Positions 50,543 to 58,976 of a stretch of DNA of 64,000 nt are shown piece after piece. Source of the stretch: Cupriavidus consociatus (GTDB lineage: Bacteria; Pseudomonadota; Gammaproteobacteria; Burkholderiales; Burkholderiaceae); NCBI RefSeq assembly GCF_017814975.1, contig NZ_JAGIQA010000008.1, forward strand, positions 186,001 to 250,000, given 5' to 3'. The position numbers were made by a program, and so were the translations under genes. Position 1 is the stretch's first letter. Every line of letters starts with the position of its first letter. A model generated the notes under the pieces. It was given only the letters and a program-made list of their open reading frames with translations. It had not been told where the DNA came from and did not search any database.

Positions 50543-51802
50543 CTATCTGGCACCCGGCTCCGCCTGCGCGCGGGTCAGGCGCTCGAGAACGGCCTTGCGC
50601 TCTATTTCGGCGGCAGCGCGTGCGGTAAAGATGCGGTAGACATAGTCCATCAAGACTTCTTCTTCTTTCATTTTTCGAATATTGAGGAAGGCCATATGCC
50701 CGATCACCTTGCCTCGGCTGTCCTGGATCGGCAAGCCGTAATAGCATTCGAAGCCCTGCTCCCGCGGAAATAGTTTGCCAATTCCTTCCGGGTAGAACAC
50801 CGGCAAGCCGTGGTCGAAAACGGCCTCGCAAGGCGTGCCGGCCAGATCATATTCAACGTTGTCGCGAAAGTCGTCCTTGAACCAGAAGGCCAGTGTGTGG
50901 ACCCGCCGTGGCGGCCACCCCGTGCACTCCGTGACAAAGGCGCAGGGAACGTCCAGCGCAGCGGCGAAGTGGCGCACCAAAGCGCGAAAGAATTCGTCGC
51001 CACAGGTACCGGCTGTGCCTTCGACGATGTGCCTGAGAATGTCTTCGACGCGCTTGATCCGAGTTACGTCGGTGTCCAAGCCGACTAGCCGCAAAGCCTT
51101 GCCGTTGGCATGGCGAATGGCGCTACCCAGGGAATTGACCCACCGGTAATGCCCGTCCTTGTGTAGCAACCGGCACTGCTGCTGATAACGTGGGCTGGCC
51201 CCTTCGATATGCCTTCTCAAGGCTTGCTCGACGGCTAGCAAATCGGCGGGATGCACCCGTTCCTTCCAGGCCTGCAGGCTGTCCGGGATCTCATCTTCCT
51301 CAAAGCCGAGCATGGCCTTCCAGCGTTGCGACAGGTGGATTTGGTTGGTCTGGAAATTCCATTCCCACAGACCGTCATCGGCGCTGCGCATGGCCAGCGC
51401 GTAGCGCTCTTCGCTGGAACGCAGCGCGATCTCCTGCTGTCGGCGCTGCTCCACCGACAATGCGAGCTCGCTATGCGCGGACGCGACGCGGGCACGCAGG
51501 TCCGTGACGAGTTGGCGAATCTGTTGGAGTTCATCAGGTGTGCTGAGGCCGACGGTATCATCGCGCGTGGCCTCGGACGCGGCGCAGTTACGCAACAGGG
51601 CGACGAGCGGACGTCCCAGAAAGACTTGAATGGCAAGTGCGAGGACGCCAAGCAACAGCGCCAGCCCGATTGCCGCAACCAGCGCGATGCCCGTGCGAGT
51701 GCCGGGTGGGCCTGCGCCAGGCACCCAACCGAGCAAGAGGTAGCCAATCAGAACAACACTGACCAACGCCGGCGGCAGCAGCAGCTTTCCTCTCAGGCCC
51801 AT
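50543..51802 (-). CDS. Membrane-anchored PAS-GAF sensor without output domain
   Basis: About 419 residues from MGLRGKLLLPP. Two membrane helices (LVSVVLIGYLLLGWV and GIALVAAIGLALLLGVLALAI), then a HAMP-like/coiled segment (LQQIRQLVTDLRARVASAHSEL). PAS with PAC follows (SSEERYALAMRSADDGLWEWN, HKDGHYRWVNSLGSAIR). Then a GAF-like domain (ILRHIVEGTAGTCGDEFFRALVRHFAAAL, YYGLPIQDSRGKVIGHMAFLN). It ends in a helix with no kinase, GGDEF or EAL. The truncated C-terminus could be real or mark loss of an output domain. Confidence 0.8.
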   Translation of the reverse strand: MGLRGKLLLPPALVSVVLIGYLLLGWVPGAGPPGTRTGIALVAAIGLALLLGVLALAIQVFLGRPLVALLRNCAASEATRDDTVGLSTPDELQQIRQLVTDLRARVASAHSELALSVEQRRQQEIALRSSEERYALAMRSADDGLWEWNFQTNQIHLSQRWKAMLGFEEDEIPDSLQAWKERVHPADLLAVEQALRRHIEGASPRYQQQCRLLHKDGHYRWVNSLGSAIRHANGKALRLVGLDTDVTRIKRVEDILRHIVEGTAGTCGDEFFRALVRHFAAALDVPCAFVTECTGWPPRRVHTLAFWFKDDFRDNVEYDLAGTPCEAVFDHGLPVFYPEGIGKLFPREQGFECYYGLPIQDSRGKVIGHMAFLNIRKMKEEEVLMDYVYRIFTARAAAEIERKAVLERLTRAQAEPGAR

Positions 51803-52104
51803 CTGGATTTCCCTTCCGGTACCACCTTGCCCGTACCGACTCGTATCGCAACAAAATGGCCTTTGCCTTACACTTTGCCCGGTTACTATCGAGGCGTGCA
51901 ACGTTTACGCCACCCGGCGTGACATGCCGGCGCAAGCCCTTCCTAACATAGCCCACGATTCCGCCACCAACCAGTGCCGCGGAAATATGCCCGCGCCTGC
52001 GCATGGCGACTGATCGGCCGACTAAATTGAAGGCCGCGTGAGAGTTTCGTGACCTTTGTCGGCCAGAGTGACATTGAGCGCAATCGCCACCGACAGGACC
52101 TCCA

Positions 52105-52965
52105 ATGCCAACCACCAGTCTCCACCCGAATCCGGGAGCCGCTGTCCCGCCGCGAGCCGGGATCGGCTTGCGCGCGCCACACTATCGGCAGATCCTTTCG
52201 GAAACCCCGTCCACAGGGTGGTTCGAAGTCCATAGTGAAAACTTCTTCGGTGATGGCGGTCAGCCCCTGCACTACCTGGCACAGGTGCGGGCCACCTACC
52301 CGCTGAGCCTGCACGGGGTCGGCCTGTGCCTGGGCGCTACGGATCGGCCGGATCGCACACACCTGCAGCGTCTGGCTGCCCTGATCCGGCGCTTCCAGCC
52401 AGGGCTGGTATCCGAACACCTGAGCTGGGGCCGCATCGGAGACCGCTACCTTAACGACCTGCTGCCCCTGCCCTACACCGAGGAATCGCTCGCACTCGTG
52501 TGCGGGCACGTTGCGGAAGTGCAGGACTACCTGCAACAGCCGTTGCTGGTCGAAAACATTACCAGCTATCTCCGGTTTACCCACTCGACGATTCCCGAGC
52601 CAGAATTCATCGCGGCGCTGGTGGCACGAACCGGTTGCGGCATCCTCCTTGACGTCAACAACATCTACGTCAACGCCGTCAACCACGGCACCGATGCATC
52701 GGCCTATATCGATGCGATTCCCGTGGGAGCCGTGAACGAGATCCACCTGGCCGGCTTTGATCAAAGCGATGGCATGCTGATCGACACCCATGGCCAACGC
52801 GTGGCTGAGCCGGTGTGGAGTCTCTATCAGCATGCGCTCGCCCGCTTCGGCGCCGTTCCCACCCTGATCGAGTGGGATACGGAGATTCCCCCATTCGAGG
52901 TACTTTTCGAAGAAGCCCGAAGGGCCGACCAGATGCTGGAGACCGACGATGCCTTCAGTGCTTGA
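52105..52965 (+). CDS. bufB: DUF692 maturase BufB (multinuclear iron enzyme)
   Basis: 286 residues. DUF692 enzymes (MbnB, BufB, HvfB) are TIM-barrel iron oxidases that convert cysteines of RiPP precursors to heterocycles. Metal ligands are in the expected places: FEVHSENFFG, LSLHGVGLCLG, LVSEHLSWG, LLVENITSYL, LLDVNNIYVNAVNHG, VNEIHLAGF, IDTHGQRVAEPVW and LIEWDTEIPP. It overlaps bufC by 17 bases. Its precursor gene is not adjacent but lies at 55789 across a two-component system, with a second candidate at 61711. Confidence 0.93.
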   Translation: MPTTSLHPNPGAAVPPRAGIGLRAPHYRQILSETPSTGWFEVHSENFFGDGGQPLHYLAQVRATYPLSLHGVGLCLGATDRPDRTHLQRLAALIRRFQPGLVSEHLSWGRIGDRYLNDLLPLPYTEESLALVCGHVAEVQDYLQQPLLVENITSYLRFTHSTIPEPEFIAALVARTGCGILLDVNNIYVNAVNHGTDASAYIDAIPVGAVNEIHLAGFDQSDGMLIDTHGQRVAEPVWSLYQHALARFGAVPTLIEWDTEIPPFEVLFEEARRADQMLETDDAFSA

Positions 52966-53728
52966 AATCCAGGGTTGCTTTGCCCGTGCGGTGCTCGAAC
53001 AGGATATGGCCGCACTGTCCGGCCACGTCGTCGGAGGCGCCGCTGATGTGCAGCGGTGCCTCCGCATCTATGCCAGCAATATGCGCCACAACTTGAGCGA
53101 GGCCCTGCGCGCCGTTTATCCCGTGATCGAGCGCCTGGTTGGCGAGTCCTTCTTCGATGCCACGGCGGGCCGGTATATCCGGGCCTGCCCATCCACCAGC
53201 GGCGACATACAGCGCTTTGGCAAGAGCTTTCCCGACTTCCTAGCGCAATTCGAGCCGGCCGCAGGCTTGCGCTACCTGCCGGATGTTGCCAGGCTCGAAT
53301 GGCTCATGCATGAAGTGTTCCATGCGGCAGATGCCGGGCCGCTCGCGCTGGATCGCCTGGGCGCGCTCGCCGAAGCCGATGCCGCAGTCCTGCACCTGAT
53401 GCTGAATCCAGCCTGCCGCCTGTTTGCGTCGCCGTTTCCTGTGTTGCATATCTGGCGGGCGAACCAGCCAGATTCAGCGGTCGATATCGAGATCGACGCC
53501 GACCTCGGTGGCGACGGGCTGCTGGTCAGGCGCAGCGGCTTTGTGGTGGAAGTGCAATCCCTGGCGATCGGTGAATACGCCATGCTCGAGGCTCTGGATC
53601 GCGGCACCGCGCTCGAGCCGGCATATCAGGGGGCGCTGCAGGCTGCGCCCGACTTCGCGCTCGCCGACTTTATCCAGCGACGCATTCTGGACGCGACCAT
53701 CACTGACTTCGACGCTCGCGCCGCCTGA
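52949..53728 (+). CDS. bufC: DUF2063 partner protein BufC
   Basis: 259 residues. DUF2063 proteins work with DUF692 maturases in precursor recognition. N-terminal domain: VLEIQGCFARAVLEQDMAAL, LRIYASNMRHNLSEALRAVYPVIERLVGESFFDATAGRYI, FPDFLAQFEP and LPDVARLEWLMHEVFHAAD. A beta-rich C-terminal part follows (VLHIWRANQPD, LVRRSGFVVEVQSLAIGEYAMLEAL). The start overlaps the bufB end, so the two are translationally linked. It converges tightly (1 base) with the histidine kinase gene. Confidence 0.92.
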   Translation: MPSVLEIQGCFARAVLEQDMAALSGHVVGGAADVQRCLRIYASNMRHNLSEALRAVYPVIERLVGESFFDATAGRYIRACPSTSGDIQRFGKSFPDFLAQFEPAAGLRYLPDVARLEWLMHEVFHAADAGPLALDRLGALAEADAAVLHLMLNPACRLFASPFPVLHIWRANQPDSAVDIEIDADLGGDGLLVRRSGFVVEVQSLAIGEYAMLEALDRGTALEPAYQGALQAAPDFALADFIQRRILDATITDFDARAA

Positions 53729-53729
53729 C

Positions 53730-54782
53730 CTATCCCCGCGCCAGGTCGATCGTAAAGGCCGTGCCCTTGCCGAGCGCGCTGCACACACGGATCTCCCCGC
53801 CGTGCAACTGGACGATGCGCCGGCTGATGGCCAGCCCGAGGCCGACGTTGCTGCCATTGTCAGACTCCGTACGCTCCACCCGGTAATAGCGGTCGAACAC
53901 ACTTTGTACCTGGCTCGCATCTATGCCCTGGCCAGTATCGCGCACGGTCAGCTCGACGCGATCGCCAGCGGCCTGAACATCGACGCTGATTTCTCCGCCT
54001 GCAGGCGTGTAACGCATGGCGTTCTCGATCAGGTTCTCCAGCACCCGCTCGATCATGCCGATGTCGGCGCTCACCGGCGGGCAGCCGGGGCCCGATGTCG
54101 CCAGCAGTGCCAGTCCACGCTTGTTTGCCGCCAGGGCGAACTTCTGGACCACGTCCTGCGCCAGTTCCGACAATGGGAAGGTCTCCAGCCGCGGTTGGAC
54201 TTCTCGGGCTTCGAGCTTGGTCAGGTCAAACAGGTCCTGCACCAGCTTGCCAAGCCGCTCGCAATGCCTGGTTGCCACCTGCAGGTAGCGATTGCGGTCT
54301 TCTGGCGTCATCTCTTCGGCCTTCAGCAGCAGCATTTCCAGGTAGCCCTGCATCGATGCGAGTGGCGTACGCAGATCGTGTGAGACATTGGCAAGCAGCT
54401 CGCGCCGTTGCTGGTCCACCTGTTCCAGCTGCGCAAGCTGGCTGACGATACGTTCGGACATCTCCTCGAAAGCTGTACTGAGCTTCTGGATCTCGTCGTC
54501 CGCGCGTCCATCCTGTGCCAGTCGCACCGGCGTGGAAAATCTGCCCTCCCGGAATGCCTCGATGGCCTCCGACAGCACGCGCAGCCGCACCGTCAACAGC
54601 CGAAACACGATCAGCGCCGCCACCAGGCTGAAGGCCACCGTACCGATGATGAGGTCGGTCGCCAGTTCGATCAGGCGCTGCGTCTCGATCATCTTCTGGG
54701 AGGCCAGGATCATCAGCGCGCCGATGGTAATGAACACAGCCATCAGCACCACCGCCAGCCTGCCGTAAAGGGTGCGGAACAT
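53730..54782 (-). CDS. Membrane sensor histidine kinase (OmpR-type system)
   Basis: 350 residues. Two membrane helices with only a short periplasmic loop (VVLMAVFITIGALMIL; TDLIIGTVAFSLVAALIVF), HAMP (RLRVLSEAIEAFREGRF), kinase core RRELLANVSHDLRTPLASMQGYLEMLLL (His about 138), ENLIENAMRYTPAGG, VRDTGQGIDASQVQSVFDRYYRV and NVGLGLAISRRIVQLHGG. Cognate of the regulator at 54817, 34 bases upstream on the same strand. Inserted between bufBC and bufA, it is a natural candidate for sensing metal or envelope stress for the bufferin genes. Confidence 0.93.
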   Translation of the reverse strand: MFRTLYGRLAVVLMAVFITIGALMILASQKMIETQRLIELATDLIIGTVAFSLVAALIVFRLLTVRLRVLSEAIEAFREGRFSTPVRLAQDGRADDEIQKLSTAFEEMSERIVSQLAQLEQVDQQRRELLANVSHDLRTPLASMQGYLEMLLLKAEEMTPEDRNRYLQVATRHCERLGKLVQDLFDLTKLEAREVQPRLETFPLSELAQDVVQKFALAANKRGLALLATSGPGCPPVSADIGMIERVLENLIENAMRYTPAGGEISVDVQAAGDRVELTVRDTGQGIDASQVQSVFDRYYRVERTESDNGSNVGLGLAISRRIVQLHGGEIRVCSALGKGTAFTIDLARG

Positions 54783-54816
54783 GGAATCCCCTTTCCCTTC
54801 CCCCTATTGCGCCCTA

Positions 54817-55515
54817 TTACGTATTGCAGAACTTGTAGCCCACGCCCCAGACGGTCTGGATGTACTCCGGCTCGTTGGGGTCGAGTTCGATCTTGGCGCG
54901 CAGCCGGTTGATGTGCGAACTTACCGTGTGCTCGTAGCCACTGTGGCTATAGCCCCAGACTTGGTCCAGCAACTGGGCGCGGCTGAAGACGCGCCCAGGA
55001 TTGCTGGCAAAGTAGAGGAGCAGCTGGAATTCCTTGGCGGTGAGGCAGATGGGTGCGCCGCGCACGCTCACTTCACGCTTGTCGATATCGATGTGCAGGG
55101 CTTTGACCTGCACTGCCCTGGGACCACCCGATGGCGGGTTGGCCAGGGTGTCGACCAGCCGGAAGATCGCCTTGACCCGCGCAGTCAGTTCCAGGACGCT
55201 GAAGGGCTTGGTCAGGTAGTCGTCGGCCCCCATCTCGAGCCCCAGCACCCGGTCCAGTTCAGTCGAGCGTGCCGTGAGCATGAGGATGGGGGTATAGCGC
55301 GCTTCAGCGCGCAGACGCCGGCAGATTTCCAGCCCGTCGGCACCCGGCAGCATCAGGTCCAGGATGACCAGGTCATAGGGACGGCTGAGTGCCTCTTCCA
55401 GTCCCGCCCTGCCATGGTTGACCACCTTCACGTCGCAAGACAGCCCGCTCACCTGCAGGCGTACCAGTTCGGCGATATCTGCGTCGTCCTCGATAACCAG
55501 AACCTGGCGCGACAT
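54817..55515 (-). CDS. OmpR/PhoB-type response regulator
   Basis: 232 residues. Receiver: QVLVIEDDADIAELVRLQV, DLVILDLMLPGADGLEICRRL (phospho-Asp), TPILMLTARS, GADDYLTKPFSVLELTARVKAI. Winged-helix output: ICLTAKEFQLLLYFASNPGRVFSRAQLLDQVWGYS and SSHINRLRAKIELDPNEPEYIQTVWGVGYKF. Divergent from bufA across about 270 bases, which makes direct control of the bufferin operon plausible. Confidence 0.94.
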   Translation of the reverse strand: MSRQVLVIEDDADIAELVRLQVSGLSCDVKVVNHGRAGLEEALSRPYDLVILDLMLPGADGLEICRRLRAEARYTPILMLTARSTELDRVLGLEMGADDYLTKPFSVLELTARVKAIFRLVDTLANPPSGGPRAVQVKALHIDIDKREVSVRGAPICLTAKEFQLLLYFASNPGRVFSRAQLLDQVWGYSHSGYEHTVSSHINRLRAKIELDPNEPEYIQTVWGVGYKFCNT

Positions 55516-55739
55516 GGCTTTACCTCATTTTGAAACCCGCGGGATACCGGCATGACCGTCCTTGCCGCCTGATTTGCGGCGTGGCAGCCACTGAACCATT
55601 CTAGAACGCATTTCGTGGATGGAAAGCCTGCCGCCTACGTGGCCATGGCTTCGGCCTGCCAGCACCGGCGCGCTCGTGAAGAAAATTTGAAAATTAAGCG
55701 AAACCAGCGTGAGCTCGCCTTTCCATACTGCAGTCCAGA

Positions 55740-55758
55740 GACAGGCATTTCTCCTGTC
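55740..55758. promoter_or_regulatory. Inverted repeat in the bufA leader
   Basis: GACAGG / CCTGTC with a 7-base spacer, 31-49 bases upstream of the bufA start. About 55 bases further upstream is an AT-rich direct repeat GAAAATT (55681-55695). Candidate regulator-binding or promoter region of the bufA operon. Confidence 0.4.
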
Positions 55759-55788
55759 CTGAACCCAACGAAATACGGAGTGTGCATC

Positions 55789-56115
55789 ATGAACAGCGAT
55801 CAAATCATCCGCGGCGCTATTGCAGGCATGCTGGCGCTTGGCATTGCCGGCGCTACCTCCCAGGCCATGGCAGCGGCAGGTAGCAATGAAAAATGCGCGG
55901 GCATTGCCAAGGCTGGCAAGAACGACTGCGGCACCAGCAAGAGTTCCTGTGCCGCCACGGCCAAAATGGACCGCGACACCGAAGCCTGGATCCTGGTGCC
56001 CAAAGGCACTTGCGAAAAGATCGCGGGAGGCCGCTTGCAATCGTCCGAGTTCGCCAAGCCAGGTGGCAAGACCGGCGAACTCAGCCCGGCCGCCAAGGCG
56101 GCCCACCCGGCCTGA
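55789..56115 (+). CDS. bufA: DUF2282 bufferin precursor BufA
   Basis: 108 residues from MNSDQIIRG. Signal peptide to about residue 28 (GIAGATSQAMAAAG), then the DUF2282 core with four cysteines: EKCAGIAKAGKNDCGTSKSSC and VPKGTCEKIAGG. In characterised bufferins, core cysteines are turned into thiooxazoles that bind copper in the periplasm. The Ala/Lys-rich tail ends KAAHPA. First gene of a plus-strand run with DoxX and the NDH-like flavoprotein. The modifying enzymes bufB/bufC are 2 kb to the left, separated by the two-component system. Confidence 0.93.
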   Translation: MNSDQIIRGAIAGMLALGIAGATSQAMAAAGSNEKCAGIAKAGKNDCGTSKSSCAATAKMDRDTEAWILVPKGTCEKIAGGRLQSSEFAKPGGKTGELSPAAKAAHPA

Positions 56116-56212
56116 GCGGTACCCGGGCCTGCATCGGAACGCCGTGACACGTGGCGGCGTCACGGCTGCCCGGCGCGCCCCAACTCCCAGACTGCTTCGC
56201 GAGGTAGCCCAA

Positions 56213-56722
56213 ATGAAATGCACCACCCCCTTGTCGACCGCGCCACTGCCTGTGGCCGGCACAAAGCCTTCGCGCATCATCGCCGCCGGGCAGGCGGCGA
56301 TCCGCCTGCTGGAAACGCTCACGCCTGTGCTCGATCTCGGCATACGGGTACTGGTCGGCCTGGTGTTCTTCCAGTCCGGACTGACCAAGCTAGCCAGTTG
56401 GTCCACCACGCTTGCGTTGTTTGAAAGCGAGTACGCCGTACCGCTGTTGGACCCTACCCTGGCCGCCTATCTTGGTACGGCCGCGGAGCTGTGCCTGCCG
56501 GTGCTGCTCGTCCTGGGGCTCGGTACGCGGGCGGCCGCGCTGGCGTTGTTTGTCTTCAACATCGTCGCGGTGATCTCGTATCCGGGATTGGGCGAAGTCG
56601 GCCTGAAAGACCACCAGTACTGGGGGCTCCTGCTACTGGTCACGATGCTGCACGGCCCGGGCCGCCTGTCGCTGGACCATCTGATCGACCGTTTCCTGCT
56701 GCGCGGCACAGGCAACCATTAG
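56213..56722 (+). CDS. DoxX-family membrane protein
   Basis: 169 residues from MKCTTPLSTAP. Four hydrophobic helices with the DoxX pattern: LDLGIRVLVGLVFFQSGLTKLAS, LDPTLAAYLGTAAELCLPVLLVLGLGTRAAALALFVFNIVAV, DHQYWGLLLLVTMLHGPGRLSLDHL. DoxX genes accompany DUF2282/DUF692/DUF2063 genes in bufferin and oxazolin operons, where a redox or export role is suspected. It lies about 100 bases after bufA. Confidence 0.92.
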   Translation: MKCTTPLSTAPLPVAGTKPSRIIAAGQAAIRLLETLTPVLDLGIRVLVGLVFFQSGLTKLASWSTTLALFESEYAVPLLDPTLAAYLGTAAELCLPVLLVLGLGTRAAALALFVFNIVAVISYPGLGEVGLKDHQYWGLLLLVTMLHGPGRLSLDHLIDRFLLRGTGNH

Positions 56723-56763
56723 CTCGAATGCCCATGCGCCGCGCCAGGACGAAAGGAACCGTC

Positions 56764-58191
56764 ATGCTTGCAGAGAACAATATCGTCATCATCGGTGGCG
56801 GATTCGCCGGCACCACGCTCGCCCAGGCGTTGGAGAAGCTGCTGCCGACGACGCACCGGCTGATCCTCGTCAGCGACGAAAGCTACACCACGTTCAACCC
56901 GATGCTGGCCGAGGTGGTGGGTGCCTCGGTATTCCCTGAGCACGTGATCGTGCCGATCCGCCAGATGCTCAGGCGCACCCAGTTCATCATGGGCACCGTG
57001 CAGGACGTGAACTATGCACAGGGCAAGCTGTGCTGCGCGACCCTGGCGGGCCTGCGCGAGATTGCCTTCGACCATCTGGTGTTTGCCTTCGGCACCCGGG
57101 CGAATCTCGACCTGGTTCCAGGCATGGCCGAGCATGCCCTGCCCCTGAAGCTCGTGGGTGACGCCTTGTTTATCCGCAATCGCGTCTTGCGCCAGCTAGC
57201 CCGCATGGAACTGGAGTCGGACCCCGTCCTGCGCCGCCGGCTGGGCCATTTCATCGTGGTGGGCGGGGGCTTTTCGGGCGTGGAGGTTGCCGGGGAGCTC
57301 GCCGACTATCTTTGCAGCATCCGGCGCTTCTACCCGCGCGTGCAGCGTGAAGAACTGGCGGTAACGCTGCTCCATGACACCGGGCAACTACTGCCCGAGT
57401 TGCCCGCCACGCTTGGCATGGCCGCGGCACGCCATATGGCTGCGCGCGGCATCCGGCTCAGGCTCGGTACCCGGGCCGCCCGCTTCGCAGCCGACACGGT
57501 GGTCCTGGCTGACGGCGAAACGATCGAGGGCGCAACGGTGATCTGCACCGTCGGCACCAAGCCGAATCCGCTGGTCGCTACCCTGGAGCGCAATCTCGCG
57601 CTGGCAACCAGACGCGGACGCATCGAGACCAACCCGGATATGTCGGTGCGCGGCATGCCCGGTCTGTGGGCCATCGGCGACTGCGCACGCGTGGCAAACG
57701 CCGCCACCGACCAGGATTCGCTGCCGACCGCGCAGTTCGCCGTGGCCCAGGCGCGCCAGCTTGCCCACAATCTCGCCCGCCACCTGGAACAGCGCGAGAG
57801 CAAGCCATTCTCATACCAGAGCAAGGGCGCGATGGCCAGCATCGGGCATATGAAGGGCGTTGCCCGGCTCTATGGCTTCAGCTTCTCGGGCTTGCCGGCC
57901 TGGCTGGCATGGCGTGCGCTGTACCTGATGCGCATGCCGACGCTCGGCCGCAAGCTGCGCCTCTGGGCCGAGTGGAGCTGGTCCATGTTTTTCCCGACCG
58001 ACATCACCCACCTGCGCTTTACACGCACCAGCGAGGCGGACGAATGGCAGCGCGAGCCGCTGCCACCTCACCGGCTACAAGCGCCGGGTGCGTCGGCCAC
58101 CTGCATCGTCGCAAGTCATGATCTTTCCGGGATGCCGCGAGCGTCCCACGCCACTCCCGCCCCCACGCTAACAGGAGATCAACATGCTTGA
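56764..58191 (+). CDS. NDH-2-like NAD(P)/FAD oxidoreductase
   Basis: 475 residues from MLAENNIVIIG (AAAGGAA upstream). Two nucleotide-binding folds: IVIIGGGFAGTTLAQALEKL (FAD) and GHFIVVGGGFSGVEVAGELADYL (NADH). Also TFNPMLAEVVGASVFPEHVIVPIR, TVGTKPNPLV, GLWAIGDCARV and SKGAMASIGHMKGVARLYGFSFSGLPAWLAWRALYLM with a membrane-binding C-terminal part. Transfers electrons from NAD(P)H, probably to quinone. Placed directly after bufA-doxX, so it may supply or remove electrons for that system; it overlaps the next gene by 8 bases. Confidence 0.92.
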   Translation: MLAENNIVIIGGGFAGTTLAQALEKLLPTTHRLILVSDESYTTFNPMLAEVVGASVFPEHVIVPIRQMLRRTQFIMGTVQDVNYAQGKLCCATLAGLREIAFDHLVFAFGTRANLDLVPGMAEHALPLKLVGDALFIRNRVLRQLARMELESDPVLRRRLGHFIVVGGGFSGVEVAGELADYLCSIRRFYPRVQREELAVTLLHDTGQLLPELPATLGMAAARHMAARGIRLRLGTRAARFAADTVVLADGETIEGATVICTVGTKPNPLVATLERNLALATRRGRIETNPDMSVRGMPGLWAIGDCARVANAATDQDSLPTAQFAVAQARQLAHNLARHLEQRESKPFSYQSKGAMASIGHMKGVARLYGFSFSGLPAWLAWRALYLMRMPTLGRKLRLWAEWSWSMFFPTDITHLRFTRTSEADEWQREPLPPHRLQAPGASATCIVASHDLSGMPRASHATPAPTLTGDQHA

Positions 58192-58966
58192 AGGCAAATC
58201 CGCCATCGTCACCGGCTCCAGCAGCGGAATCGGCCTTGGCATTGCGCGCGCCTTTGCCGCGCATGGTGCCCATGTCCTGCTGAACGGCTTCGGCGATGCC
58301 GACGAAATTGAAGCCACGCGAGCAGGCCTTGAACGCGAGCACGGCGTGCGCGTACGCTACTCGCCAGCGGATATGAGTCAGCCTCGCCAGGTTCGCGAAA
58401 TGGCCGAATTTGCTGCATCCGAGTTCGGCAAGGTCGATGTCATCGTGAATAACGCGGGCATTCAGCACGTCGCGCCGACCGAAGAGATGCCGGACGACAA
58501 GTGGGACGCCATCGTAGCCATCAACCTGTCGTCGGCTTTCCACCTGATCAAGGCCGTCCTGCCTGGCATGAAGGCCAGGCGCTGGGGACGCATCATCAAT
58601 ATCGCTTCCGCCCATGGCCTGGTGGCGTCGCCGTACAAGGCCCCGTATGTCGCTGCCAAGCACGGGCTGATCGGCCTGTCCAAGGCTGTGGCGCTGGAGA
58701 CGGCAGAGTATGGCATTACCAGCAATACGATCTGCCCCGGCTATGTCAAGACCCCGCTGGTGGAACAGCAGATTGCCGACCAGGCGCGGGCACACCAGAT
58801 CTCGCCTGCCGACGTCGTGCGCGACGTCATGCTGGTACACCAGGCGCGCAAAGAGTTTGTGCGGATCGACGAACTAGCCGCCCTGGCCGTGTTCTTGGCC
58901 TCGGACAATTCAGCCTCGATGACCGCCACTGCGCTCGCAATGGATGGTGGCTGGACCCAGCACTGA
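58184..58966 (+). CDS. 3-hydroxybutyrate dehydrogenase (SDR)
   Basis: 260 residues, close to the classical D-beta-hydroxybutyrate dehydrogenase: KSAIVTGSSSGIGLGIARAFAAHG, VNNAGIQHVAPTEEMPDDKWDAIVAINLSSAFHL, NIASAHGLVASPYKAPYVAAKHGLIGLSKAVALE (Ser, YxxxK), CPGYVKTPLVEQQI and TATALAMDGGWTQH. Converts 3-hydroxybutyrate to acetoacetate in polyhydroxybutyrate turnover. Start overlaps the flavoprotein gene; followed by the patatin gene after 10 bases. Confidence 0.94.
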   Translation: MLEGKSAIVTGSSSGIGLGIARAFAAHGAHVLLNGFGDADEIEATRAGLEREHGVRVRYSPADMSQPRQVREMAEFAASEFGKVDVIVNNAGIQHVAPTEEMPDDKWDAIVAINLSSAFHLIKAVLPGMKARRWGRIINIASAHGLVASPYKAPYVAAKHGLIGLSKAVALETAEYGITSNTICPGYVKTPLVEQQIADQARAHQISPADVVRDVMLVHQARKEFVRIDELAALAVFLASDNSASMTATALAMDGGWTQH

Positions 58967-58976
58967 GGAACGCGCC

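Noticed and set aside
51943..53067. 374-codon minus-strand frame over bufB
   Set aside because: BufB on the plus strand has all metal-ligand motifs; the opposite frame has none and no sensible start.
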